This document shows positions 1 through 10,660 of a stretch of DNA of 64,000 nt, piece by piece (the first letter of the stretch is position 1; each line of letters begins with the position of its first letter). Below the pieces are notes generated by a model, which made no database searches, was not told the DNA's origin, and saw nothing but the letters and a program-made list of their open reading frames with translations. The stretch covers positions 12,593,907-12,657,906 of the forward strand of contig NC_052396.1 in the NCBI RefSeq assembly GCF_009389715.1, written 5' to 3'. The stretch is from Phoenix dactylifera. Its lineage: Eukaryota > Streptophyta > Magnoliopsida > Arecales > Arecaceae. The position numbers and the translations under genes are program-made.

Positions 1-770
1 AAGGCTATCTTCCAATGGGCCATGGAATTAACCTCTCTAAAAGGGATTGTCCGACAACCTCTCAAGAAAGAGAGAGTATGGATAGAATTCCATATGCTTC
101 GGCAGTAGGATCTATAATGTATGCCATGACATGTACTAGACCAGACGTGGCATACTCACTAGGAGTAGTGAGCAGATACCAGTCTGATCCAGGTAGCAAC
201 CACTGGAAGTTTGTAAAAACCATCCTTAAGTATTTGAGAAATACTAAAGATCAGTGGCTGGTCTACGGTGATTCTGACTTAAAACTTGAGGGATATACCG
301 ACTCAAGTTTTCAGTCAGATCAAGATGATAGCAAGAGTGTGTCGGGATATATCTTTACTCTTAAGGGTGGGGCCATCTGCTGAAAGAGTTCCAAGCAGCA
401 TACAGTGGCAGATTCTACATGTGAAGCAGAATACATCGCAGCATCTGATGCAGCCAAGGAAGCCGTATGGTTGCGCAAGTTCATCACTGAGCTGGGAGTG
501 GCACCTTCCATTGATGGTCCAGTTCCTATATTTTGTGATAACACTGGAGCCATAGCTCAGGCAAAGGAACCTAAAGCACATCAGCGGACCAAGCATATTC
601 TGCGACACTATCATCTGGTTCGAGAGATTATAGAACGAGGTGATATTGATCTTCAGAAGATTGACACAAAAGAAAATCTGGCTGACTCATTTACCAAAGT
701 CCTCGGCATTAAAGAGTTCAACGAACACAAGTCGAAGATGGGTATTAGATACTGTGCCGATTGGCTTTAG
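1..770 (+). pseudogene. Ty1/copia polyprotein 3' end (reverse transcriptase tail and RNase H)
   Basis: This is the last part of a copia-type pol gene, cut by the window edge. The first half carries the end of the reverse transcriptase region (RPDVAYSLGVVSRYQSDPG, then YLRNTKD). Next come RNase H hallmarks: GYTDSSFQSD near 290-320, the SKQHTVADSTCEAEYIA block at 390-440, an FCDN motif near 535, and the terminal KIDTKENLADSFTK segment. The frame runs from base 15 to the TAG at 768-770 but holds one TGA at 381-383, where the family normally has tryptophan (the W of WKSSKQ). The copy is therefore probably not translated to full length. A purine-rich tract follows at 772-783, and the LTR starts directly after it. 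The family assignment is firm; the lineage within copia was not determined. Confidence 0.9.
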
Positions 771-783
771 GCTAAGTGGGAGT

Positions 784-3715
784 TGTTGGGAATTGTATCC
801 TAAATGTCAATCGTCAGCATGTTGATGATTAAATGAATTGACAAATCAATAAAGTATTTTTTGGCATTAATTCATCATTTTACATCTTCAAAGGAACTCT
901 TATATGATGAAGTCCTTAGGACTTATTAATGATAAAGGAGGATTTATCTTCGAGTCCTTAAACTAGTTCGCGACCAAATGATATGTTGTTACAAGGACGA
1001 TAGCATTATCAAGATTAGGTCGTTGTGTGACATATACGTTGGTTGTCCTCTTAACCAAGGAGTGTGGAGACACTGGTATGCCACACAGGTGAAGTGTAGG
1101 AGTATATTTCACTGAACGTGACCAATTTCGGAACGCTTTACTGTCAAGAGATGTTTCGAGTGGATATGGGTATAAGTTTGGCCCTCTGACCTGAGACCGC
1201 AACTTGTGACTAGCAAGCAACTCATTGTACTTTGGTACCGGACTACCTGGATTTCTAATTCAGTGATGGAAGGTCACTGGGTGCAGTCAAGTACTTGCGT
1301 AGTCAGTTGTGAGTCGAGATGGAATTGACCCCTCTTGAAAACAGGAGATAATGTCTTGTGATTAATTTAGCAAAACCTTGGCCAGGATAATCCCAGTGAG
1401 GAGTCACGGGATATCTAAAGTTAATCACATAATGGATGTACTAATTATAGGGTTGACAGTGAGCTCTAAGTCATCCTGGCATTAGGAGTCAAAGGGATTG
1501 AATTATACAGTAACCATAGTTCAAGGTTCCAGAATATTTGCTTCGCATATATTCGGCCTATCTGGACGTCGGGTACCATTGCTAGATGGTCACATCGATT
1601 AGTGTAGGAAGTCGTTCCTATACTACCGGCTTAGGTTCGAACCTATGAGGTCACACGCATAGAAGATTCCTGATTGATCAAGAAGGCTGATGAATGATTA
1701 AGAATCATTCAGGGGTAATTTGGTCAATTCGATTGGCAAATTATCTTATAAAATAATTAAAGTAATTATCGGAGGATTGATTAGTAATTAGATTGCTAAT
1801 GAACTCAATTGGATTGAGTAATTAGACTAAGGATGAGCCAAATTGAATTAGATTCAATTCTGGGCTCAATCAGGTTTTTTGACCTGATTGGATTAGGTCT
1901 GAATCAAGAGAACTTAGGTTGGCCAAATTAAATTAGATTAAATTTGTGCTTAATTAGGGATTGACCTAATTGGATTAGGTTCAACCCATGGTAATTGGAT
2001 CATTCTAATTGTTAGGATTTAATTAAATTAAATGGGTTTGATCTGAAACTATTCGGATCTTGAAATCCACTTGTCACATATCCATGCAAGGCGCCATAAA
2101 TTGATTTTTAATATGATTAATAATTAATTTAATTTATTTAATGGTGCCATGGGACACTTGGCAACATCAGGGACCTCTTTCATCATTAGATGGGTCGAAA
2201 TGGAGAGATAAATTCATGAAAAGAATTGAATAAGATCAAATTCTCTCTCTTCATGACATATGTCATCCTTATCTTTATCTCACTTCTAATTAAGGTTGAA
2301 TTTCGAATTTAATCACCACAAAATCACCACGTGACCCTCTAATCTGATTGGGGGCATGGAAATTTCGAAATTGAAAGAGGAAAGTGGCAACATGATGAAT
2401 GGTTTAGATTAGATCAAGCTTCATCATGTAATGGCACATGAACTTGAATTTTGAATTTTGAATTCAAAACCCCACAAAATCCTCCACAAATATGGGATGG
2501 TTGGCATGAAGTTAGGTGAGAGAGCAACATTAAAAGGACCTCCATCAGCTGGTGGTCGAATTCAAGAAAAAAAAGAGAGAAAAAGAAGAAGAAAAAAGGG
2601 AAAAGGAAAGAGAGGAACCCTAGTTCATGCGTGGAAAAATTCTGCATTCAATCTAGCCGATTTCTTCCTCCTCTAAGTCCATCATGCCATTAGTGTTAGG
2701 GGTCCCTGATAAGAGTCTTTAGATCAGATCTAAATCCTCTTCAATCTCTTTAAACCTTTTCTCCAAGTTCTTCCAAGAAGGCGGATCAAAAGTTGATAGC
2801 GTTGGGAAGATCAAATTTCAGCCTCAAGAAATTCTGCGCAAGCTAGCACTTCCGCAGGATTGGATCTCTTCAAGAACTTCGCGTGGACTTCTCGTAGAGG
2901 CCATTCGTGTGCGTGGCTGCGAAGTCGAGGATCAGATCCACAAGCTTCATCCATCATAAAAGGTATTAATCCTACATTAATCTTTTATTATGGTGTCAAG
3001 ATCTAGGTCCGATTCTCCGAGGTTTTACCCTCTTTTGGGGCTCCTCACGGAGATATCTCCAGAATCCATTCAATGGATATTCGGAGATTAATTGGAATAG
3101 AGTTTTTAAGTTTCAGATCTGATAGTTATCATGCATGAAAGTTTTAGCATAATTGTTTAAATAATTCCGGCATAATCTATGTGTTCTTAGGGCGTTGGTT
3201 GCGGGAAAGAGGGGGAAGTGTGGTCACGGGAAAGTAATGAGATGCCTCTTGTTTGGTTGGAGTTTCAAAGGAGAGAGAAGGAAAGTTGTATTCCATGGAA
3301 TGTGATTCCACATTTATGGAAAGTCTTTCCATGAGAACATGGAAGTTACTTTCCATGAGGCGGGAATCACTTCATTTTTACTTTTCCCAAAAGTCCTTCA
3401 GTATTAAGAAGCATTAAGAGGCATTAAAACTAATTTTTATTAAGGCATAATAGATTATATATTTTGGAAGTGATGGCAACCAAAATAAGCACTTGGAATT
3501 TGTCACTTCCATGGTCAACCATGCAAAATATTTCTAGCATCTCTTCCTAGAATTTGTTTCCCAGGAATCATATTCCTAGGAAGGAAAATGCTTCCCGCGA
3601 ACCAAACGAGCCCTTAATGTGCTGATTTCTAGATTTGATTTTGTAAGCATGCATGAATTAAATTGTTTGATTTATTTTTCCGCTGCGTTTTTGAAACTTA
3701 AAAAGAATTACGTAT
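784..3715 (+). mobile_element. 3' LTR of the copia element (3' boundary uncertain)
   Basis: The LTR begins with TGTTGGGAATTG directly after the purine-rich tract that follows the pol stop codon, as expected for a copia 3' LTR. The region has no coding capacity and contains many AATTGGATTAG-like short repeats at 1700-2050 and a purine-rich stretch at 2565-2615. A MITE at 3190-3613 interrupts it. I set the end near 3715 because the sequence resumes after the MITE with LTR-like DNA and then changes character. The second LTR lies outside the window, so the true end and the target duplication cannot be checked. The end could lie anywhere from about 3650 to 3850. Confidence 0.55.
3190..3613 (-). 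mobile_element. Tourist-like (PIF/Harbinger) MITE, copy 1
   Basis: This is a 424-bp non-coding element. Its right end reads CGAACCAAACGAGCCC; the left end, GGGCGTTGGTTGCGGG, is the imperfect inverse. It is flanked by TTA on both sides (3187-3189 and 3614-3616), the usual target duplication of PIF/Harbinger MITEs. Its interior is the reverse complement of the MITE at 4514-4994: both carry the stretch around GAAAGTAATGAGATGC or its inverse. It inserted into the copia LTR and is therefore younger than that element. Confidence 0.8.
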
Positions 3716-4510
3716 GACTTGATCCCCCTTATGAAGGGGTACGTAGGCAACCCGATCAGGTTCAGCCATGGTTTTCAAAAAAAAAAAAAAAATCAGCATG
3801 CTTAACACCGAAGAACCTAGGATTCACTTTCACAAACCTAGCATAATTTAAACTCTTAAAACATATGCATAGGGTAGATACCTAATTTTCTCTCTCAAAT
3901 TCATTTCTTTGATGTTGTGGCTTATGTAGTTTGTCAACCTTTACATTAAGAGCAATCTCGGATGATCATATTTACATCGTGATTTTTTTTTAACACTATA
4001 AAGATGTAAGATCTTTGAGATAGTCCAAAAGAAACCCTAAAGAGTTACCCTTATGAATTTCAATGTTGATAACATTAGCGACTTCACGTATATTTTTTCA
4101 TCTCAAATTTTTTGGACAGAAGTTCAAGTCTTCCCCATCCGATCGGCTGACAGCTCCAACACCTTGGTGAAGTGGCGTTGGAGCACTCGCAGCTCCTTCT
4201 CTGTGATACGGTGGTTGGTCCATGTTGGGGTGGGCCCTACGCCACCATTGACCACGATGGGGTGGTCCCAACCACCCCCGAAGGAGGTCTCGCCACACCC
4301 CTCGCTGGGCTTTTGGCTGCACTCGCACGCCGGCCCTCGCCGGCTGCCGATCCCATCCCTCCGGTGCATTGCTGGCACGATCCGCCGTCAATGCAGCACA
4401 CCAGGTGTTCAGGAAAAATTACACTTAGTTGCACGACAATTGAAGCAGCTAGGTACTCGATCGCACCAGGCGCAAACCCCTGGCGTTGATTTCATCTAAC
4501 AGACTTTCTT
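3716..4510. other. No gene identified; poly-A tract and GC-rich island
   Basis: The stretch includes a run of As at about 3776-3792, followed by AT-rich DNA. A GC-rich block at about 4110-4490 has overlapping open frames on both strands. None of those frames shows a domain I recognise, and the GC richness alone explains the lack of stop codons. It may be a fragment of a retroelement leader or gag region, but I cannot show that. Confidence 0.4.
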
Positions 4511-4513
4511 ATA

Positions 4514-4994
4514 GGGCTCGTTTGGTTCGCGGGAAGCATTTTCTTTCCTAGGAATATGATTCCTGGGAAACAAATTCCTAGGAAGAGGATGCCTAGGAAA
4601 ATACTTTTGGCATGTTTGGTTGACCATGGGAAAGTGACAAATTTCCAAGGTGCTTATGTTTGGTTGGCCATCCGCTTTCCTAGGAAAGTTATATATAATT
4701 CCTATTATGCCCTTAATAAAAATTAGGTTTTTAATGCCTCTTTAATGTTTCTTTAATACTGAAGGGACTTTTTGGGAAAAAGTAAAAATGGAGTGATTCC
4801 CGCCTCATGGGAAAGTAAATTTCCCATGTTTCTCATGGGAAAGACTTTCCCATGAAATGTGGGAATCACATTCCTATGGGAATACAACTTTTCCTTCTCT
4901 CTCCTTTGAAAATTCCAACCAAACAAGAGGCATCTTATTACTTTTCCGTTGACCATACTTTTTCCCTTCCTTTTCCTGCGAACCAAACGAGCCC
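4514..4994 (+). mobile_element. Tourist-like (PIF/Harbinger) MITE, copy 2
   Basis: This 481-bp element has near-perfect terminal inverted repeats: GGGCTCGTTTGGTTCGCGG at the left, and CGAACCAAACGAGCCC at the right. ATA flanks both sides (4511-4513 and 4995-4997). It is related to the MITE at 3190-3613 but lies in the opposite orientation, and it encodes nothing. It ends 53 bp before the histone promoter motif at 5048, so it now forms the distal upstream region of the H4 gene. Confidence 0.85.
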
Positions 4995-5047
4995 ATAATG
5001 CTTTCTAGCAAAACGACCGTCTCACGTGCTGTTATGTAGACCACCCG

Positions 5048-5065
5048 CCACGTCACCGATCCGCA
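5048..5065 (+). promoter_or_regulatory. Plant histone promoter type I element (hexamer plus octamer)
   Basis: CCACGTCACCGATCCGCA matches the composite type I element of plant H3/H4 promoters. It joins the ACGTCA hexamer to the reverse of the CGCGGATC octamer with one mismatch. In known plant histone genes this element drives S-phase and meristem expression. It lies about 180 bp upstream of the TATA box. A CACGTG G-box core at 5023-5028 is just distal to it. Confidence 0.8.
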
Positions 5066-5206
5066 CCGTACAAAACGAAACCAACTCCACCGTCAATCCT
5101 AAACCCAACGACCCATATCCACCGATGAATCCCAAAAGCATTCTAAAATCCTTTTCCAAGCCCCGCCCGCCGAAACCAAATTTCCGCCTCTAGGAAACCC
5201 AAGTAG

Positions 5207-5644
<438 letters not shown>

Positions 5645-7470
5645 GATCCATCCATTCGGTGGTTGTTTTTTTAAAACATTTTTAGGGTTTTGGGCGCTTC
5701 TTATGTGAGCGAGATGCTGTGAGTTCTTGTTGTCTACCTGGAATGGAAGTATCATGTTCCATTTCATCTTTTTATGAAATAGAGAAGAAAAACGAAAAAA
5801 AATCTAATCTTGCAAACCAGTTCTGTGATTGCTTGTTGATGCTGGTCAGTTTAGTATATATAATTAAGTTTCAATTCAAGGAAGTAAGATGGTCTACTTG
5901 ATCTATATGCTGTTGTGGTTTTATATGTGGTTTGTTAGATAAATTTGCTTGTTTTCTCATCTACAGCAACCTGGATTAAAAAATATAGCCGAGATTTTAA
6001 GATTCTAAATCCGATCATTATAAAGCCCAAAAAGAATTTGTTTTCCCTTTTTGTGTATACTCCTCCAACCTGGAACCAGGAGGAAGAGAAGTGTAATGGG
6101 ATATTGTTATATAGTTTAGTTTGACCTTTTGTTTTCTGCTTCTATCTTAATTAATCTCTGCCATTTCTTCCTTTTTCCCTTTCATATTGTTTGATGGTTT
6201 CATAAGTGTTCCAAGCATGGATATTATCAGTGACTGAGTTTGTGTTTTCATTCTCCTGCTGAAACCTTGTGAAAATATTTAAATTAAGTGTTGATGAATT
6301 CATCTATGTTTGATATCTCATCAAGAAGCATTATGCAGGGAGTTCTTGTGTGTGTTGGAGTATTGATCATCCAACATAATTTAGCCCACAATCTCACCCT
6401 CAAGATGCATGAAATATGCAAGTATATGAACGATGCCCACCTGCAGATTTGATCAAGCTGGGATATGTTGCTGATGTAATGTTGGATGATAGAGTTCTGT
6501 TTTGCCTTATTTTCCTGAGGAAACAATAGGTTGTGCACCCATGGAATCGTACACTGGTCGGTTCCATGGGCAAATTGAATTAAAATTTGATAGAAAAGCA
6601 AACCCTTAACATGGTTTTAAATTAGGGTTATGGAAATGATATTGATTCAAAGCTCAGTGCGTCCTGAGACAATTTTCAAAACTATCAAATATATTTTAGA
6701 ATTGAAAGATTAACATAATAAATGAGAAACATGCCAGCTTTCAGAAGGTATGAATGGGCAAAATATTTTATCTTCGAGGATTCTTGTTCATTCAAGTAGA
6801 TACTGTCTTTTACTCACTGTGTGACTAATAATCTCTACCTCTTACTGTTGCAGTTCGCCAGTGAAATCCAATGGCCAAAATGAAGAGATCTACCAAACTA
6901 GAAGTTCTTTTTTTGCCAAGCTGAATATATAAGAACATAGGCACTAATGAGGTTTGGAATCCTTTGATGCTGTAGGTATTTTAATTCCCCCGACAAATGG
7001 TAGTAGTAATTCAAATATTTTTCATGCTTATGCTTATTGCAGGATATGCTTTGTTGAGTAATGTAATCATTGACATTGAAAGATGCAGTCAGAGTTTGTA
7101 TTTGTCACATATAGGTGGGATGAATTGAAAGAAATAACAAGAGTTGATAGTACATGATGAGGATTAACTGACACTGGAGCATCGTAGAAAATTCTAGAAA
7201 TCTAGTCTTGTTTCATCATAAGGCACTAAACCAGTATGAATTGGGCACATATTACGTAGGGGAAGCAGGGAGGTCCTGCATCCATTGAACTATGATGGTC
7301 ACTGGTGCCTGCAAATTTGCAACCCAGACCTTATATGGATGACATTACAGAGATTTACTATAGAGATAATGGATGACATTAAATTTTTCCTCCAATCTTC
7401 ATAGAGTTTGTTTATTAATGGGTTTACGGAGATTTACTTTAGTTTTTCTTTTCTATGTTCAATGTTTCAG
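5645..7470. other. H4 3' flank; no further gene recognised
   Basis: The first 200 bases probably hold the H4 3' UTR (stop at 5642-5644, then T-rich DNA). The rest is AT-rich with only short open frames that lack recognisable domains. Some of 6840-7470 could be introns or decayed exons of the F-box/LRR-like remnant that follows, but I could not define any. Confidence 0.4.
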
Positions 7471-7620
7471 GTGCTTGATTTACCAACAAGATCTACTGGA
7501 TTTATTCACTTAAAGCACTTGGTGCTGATCTTTCTCAGTGGCTTGGATAAGGAAGCAAACTTTCTTGGATTGGTTTCCCCTTTTAATGCTGCTTCTATAC
7601 TGGAGAAATTTCAGTTGCAT
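7471..7620 (+). pseudogene. Orphan exon resembling F-box/FBD/LRR proteins
   Basis: This is a 150-base open segment bounded by a good acceptor (ATGTTTCAG, ending at 7470) and a good donor (GTATGTCAAT, from 7621). It encodes 50 residues that include IHLKHLVLIFLSGLDKEANF and LGLVSPFNAASILEKFQLH. This spacing of a leucine-rich strand, an acidic turn, a LGL block and PFLEKFELH-like residues is typical of plant F-box/FBD/LRR proteins. I found no F-box exon upstream and no FBD exon downstream, so it is best read as a gene relic. The call rests on remembered family patterns; a homology search of the 50 residues would decide it. Confidence 0.35.
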
Positions 7621-8595
7621 GTATGTCAATTTATCCTGACCCAAAATGTTGGTCATATGGAGAATTTGTTACAGATGATTTGTCTGTTGGAATGGTTTCA
7701 GCACTTGATTATAATTCTGAAGGCCCATTCTGTAGGTAACTTGGATGGTCACACAATCTAAAAGCCAAGAAAACCACAAGGGTCCTTTTCAGTTTGGAAT
7801 CTTTGGATTGTCATCACTCATAAAGATTAGTACGAATAAAATTATAAATGAACTGTCACTGTAATTGTTGGTACTGTCCGAAATAGAACTATTAGTTCTG
7901 ATTTTAAAACAAAGATAACTATCAATGCAACTATTAATGTGATTATTCCAACTAGATTAAGTATTATATATGTAATAATAATAGTAGTGATTATTCTCTT
8001 AGACCTACTATTTAAATCTGGGATAGTATTTTCGTTTTTTTGTTGGATTGCTTGTTGCTATTAGTAGCAGAAATAAGTAATTTAGGCTGATAATATCCTG
8101 GTTTAACACTGATTTGAGATGGGTTAGCTAGCAATTTTTTTTCATCTGGTTTGGACAAAGTTAAATGGATCAAGTATGGCTCACAATTTTGACCATATTT
8201 AGGTCATGAGGCTAGGTTTTTTATTGGTTGGATTTTGTCAAGCCAGGTTAGGTTTAAACTGCATCAACTAAATTTGGTGAGGGATCTAAAATCCTAAGAA
8301 AATTGATTTTAATAATTGTGATAAAGTTTGGGCAGAGATAGAATGACCAATATCAGGACAAGATGGATCTCATTGGATCTTTCAAAATAGGCTAGATCAT
8401 ATTTTGAGTCACAAATTGGGAGCCGACAAATGGACAAGTCTGGATAAAGTAACAAAGGTTCATTGTCAAGTAGGGACACGTATAACAAATGATAAATATT
8501 ACATATAATTTTCTTTTCCCATTTCTTTTTAATATCAATATGTATTTCAAATAGCTTTGACTAAATGATAATAAGTTGATGACATGCACAACGGA
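7621..8595. other. AT-rich intergenic DNA, nothing identified
   Basis: Low-GC sequence without coding signal. The final part is the 5' flank of tRNA-Cys. Confidence 0.4.
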
Positions 8596-8667
8596 GGGTC
8601 CATAGCTCAGTGGTAGAGCATTTGACTGCAGATCAAGAGGTCACCGGTTCGAACCCGGTTGGGCCCT
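8596..8667 (+). tRNA. tRNA-Cys (GCA anticodon)
   Basis: This is a 72-nt cloverleaf. The acceptor arm GGGTCCA pairs with TGGGCCC. The D arm is AGCTCAGTGGTAGAGC. The anticodon loop is CTGCAGA, with anticodon GCA at 8628-8630. The T arm is CCGGTTCGAACCCGG. The discriminator base is T at 8667, the identity base for cysteine tRNAs. There is no intron and CCA is not encoded, as for a nuclear gene. The internal A box (TAGCTCAGTGG) and B box (GGTTCGAACCC) serve as the RNA polymerase III promoter. A T run at 8683-8686 can terminate transcription. All key positions look intact, so it is probably functional. Confidence 0.96.
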
Positions 8668-8669
8668 TA

Positions 8670-10120
8670 TTACTATTATCTGTTTTCTATTTTTGAATGT
8701 CTTTTAGATTTCTTCATTTTTATCTATCAATTAATGCTTCCACTTTAACAAATTAATGTGATTTTTCTTTTTAAGTATTCTACTGCCAAACACTTTCCTA
8801 ATTCACTATTTTCTTTATATCTCTCAAATTTAGATTTTAATTTCTTCTTTTAGCTTTGAATAATAAGATGATTTCTTTATTTTTAGCTATCAATGTGCTT
8901 CTCACTTTAATAAATTAATATATTATTTTTTTATCAAGTCTCCTACTGTCAATTATCTGTTTTCTATTTTTGAATATCTTTTAGATTTCTTCATTTTTAG
9001 CTATAAATTTGTGCTTTCACTTTAATAAATTAATGTGAATTTTCTTTTTAAGTATTCTAGTGCCCAACACTTTCCTAATTCACTATATTCTTTACATCTC
9101 TCAAATTTAGATTTCAGTTTCTTCTTTTAGTTTTGAACATTAAGATGTTTTCTTTATTTTTAGCCATCAATGTGCTATCACTTTAATAAATTAATATGTG
9201 ATTTTCTCTATCAACTATCCTTCTGGCAAATATTTTCCTAATTCACTATTTGTTTCTTTATATTTCTTAAATTTAGATTTCAGCTTCTTTTTGAGTTTTG
9301 AATATATCAGCATCCAAAGTTTTGCTAAGCATGTTAATTAATGCTCATTCAAATCTGAATTATTTATCTTTGGTTATTAAAATCTTGTTCTCTTAACTTA
9401 CATACTGACCGCTTTTCCTAAAACTTGCACATTAATCTCATTTTAGATACTCAATTACGTTCTTCTATTTAAGATATTAACATGATTCTTTTTAATTTTT
9501 AATTTAAACTTTGTATTAACAATTTGTGTTATGCTCTTCCAACTTGACATATTAATCTGTGTTTTTCTCTTTAAGTATATTAGTTCCAAACACTTTCCTA
9601 ATTCACTATTTTCTTAATTATTTCTAAATTTACATTTTAGCTTATTTTTCCACTGAATATATCAACATCATAATTTTGCACTAAGTATGTTGATTAATTT
9701 TTTCATTTGAATTTGAATTTTTAATCTTTGATTGTTAAACTTTTGTTTTCTCAACTTACATATTTATCACTTTCTCAAAAACAGGCACATTAATCTTATC
9801 TTAGATATTAAATTATGTTCTTAAATTTTAAATATGAATATGATATATTTCATTTTTACTTATCGATTTGTGCCAATTTGTGATTTCACTTTAAGACATT
9901 AATCTTTGCTTTTCCCATTAAGTATACTAGTGCCAAAAGCTATCTTAATTCACTATTTTTTTATATTTATTAAATTTAGATTTTAGTTTGTTCTTCCCAT
10001 TTTGAACATGTAGCAATAAAATTTTGCTATGAGCACATTAATTAATACTTTCATTTTCAGATATTAATTTATGCCTTTTAAATTAAATTTGTTAAAGTCA
10101 ATCTCTTTCTAGTTTTTTCT
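8670..10120. repeat. Diverged AT-rich tandem array, about 277-bp period
   Basis: Blocks recur at spacings near 277 bp. TTCTATTTTTGAAT followed by CTTTTAGATTTCTTC occurs near 8683 and 8960. TTAGCTATCAATGTGCT-like text occurs near 8883 and 9160. The CACTTTCCTAATTCACTAT block occurs near 8790, 9070, 9232 and 9592, and in decayed form near 9935. Units have drifted in length and sequence. No open frame is present. The array begins directly at the 3' flank of tRNA-Cys. Confidence 0.6.
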
Positions 10121-10124
10121 CCTT

Positions 10125-10324
10125 AAAAAATTCCGATAATGCGGCTACGAACTGGGTGGCTACTTATGTAGCCAGTCACTCCGGTAGTATTCTGTGGGCT
10201 GAAGATGGGAAGTTCTTCCTGACACTTCGAGGTATTTTGTTTTTCGATTTTATTGGATGTACCCGTACTCGGCAGGTATGATCCACTTGTCTTAGCAAAA
10301 AAAAAAGAGAAAAAATCCCGATAA
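10125..10324 (+). mobile_element. 5'-truncated LINE tail (RNase H end) with target duplications
   Basis: A translated stretch from about 10138 reads DNAANWVATYVASHSGSILW, then FFLTLRGILFFDFIGCTRTR. This matches the C-terminal end of the RNase H domain found in many plant L1-type LINEs. An A-rich tail follows (10297-10309). The insert is flanked by 15-bp near-identical direct repeats: AAAAAATTCCGATAA at 10125-10139 and AAAAAATCCCGATAA at 10310-10324. The 170-bp body with an A tail and flanking duplications is what target-primed insertion of a heavily truncated LINE leaves behind. Confidence 0.75.
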
Positions 10325-10660
10325 GTATATAAAGCCATTAATATTTTTAGCATTTTCACCTATCAATCTCAAAAATCTTGCACTAATTACATATATTATA
10401 GATAGGTTTCTAAGTCCATTTCCTGTCCAACTGCTCGTTACAGGTAACTCTCTCATTTGTGCTCATTTTTAGATATTAGCTTGTGTTTTTTTCTTTTGAT
10501 TATATTGGTGGAAGATATCTTTCTAGTTCTCTATTTTTTCTTAATTCACTAGTTCTGTATTAGAGACAAAGTAAATGCTACGAGCTTAACACAAAGTTTT
10601 GATTTCTATATATTGTACTGGTAAATAATCTATTGGATCCAGTAATTCTTCGATCTTCTC

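Noticed and set aside
4053-4499. GC-rich open frames on both strands
   Set aside because: Several overlapping frames without stops are expected from base composition; no domain or splice signals support a gene.
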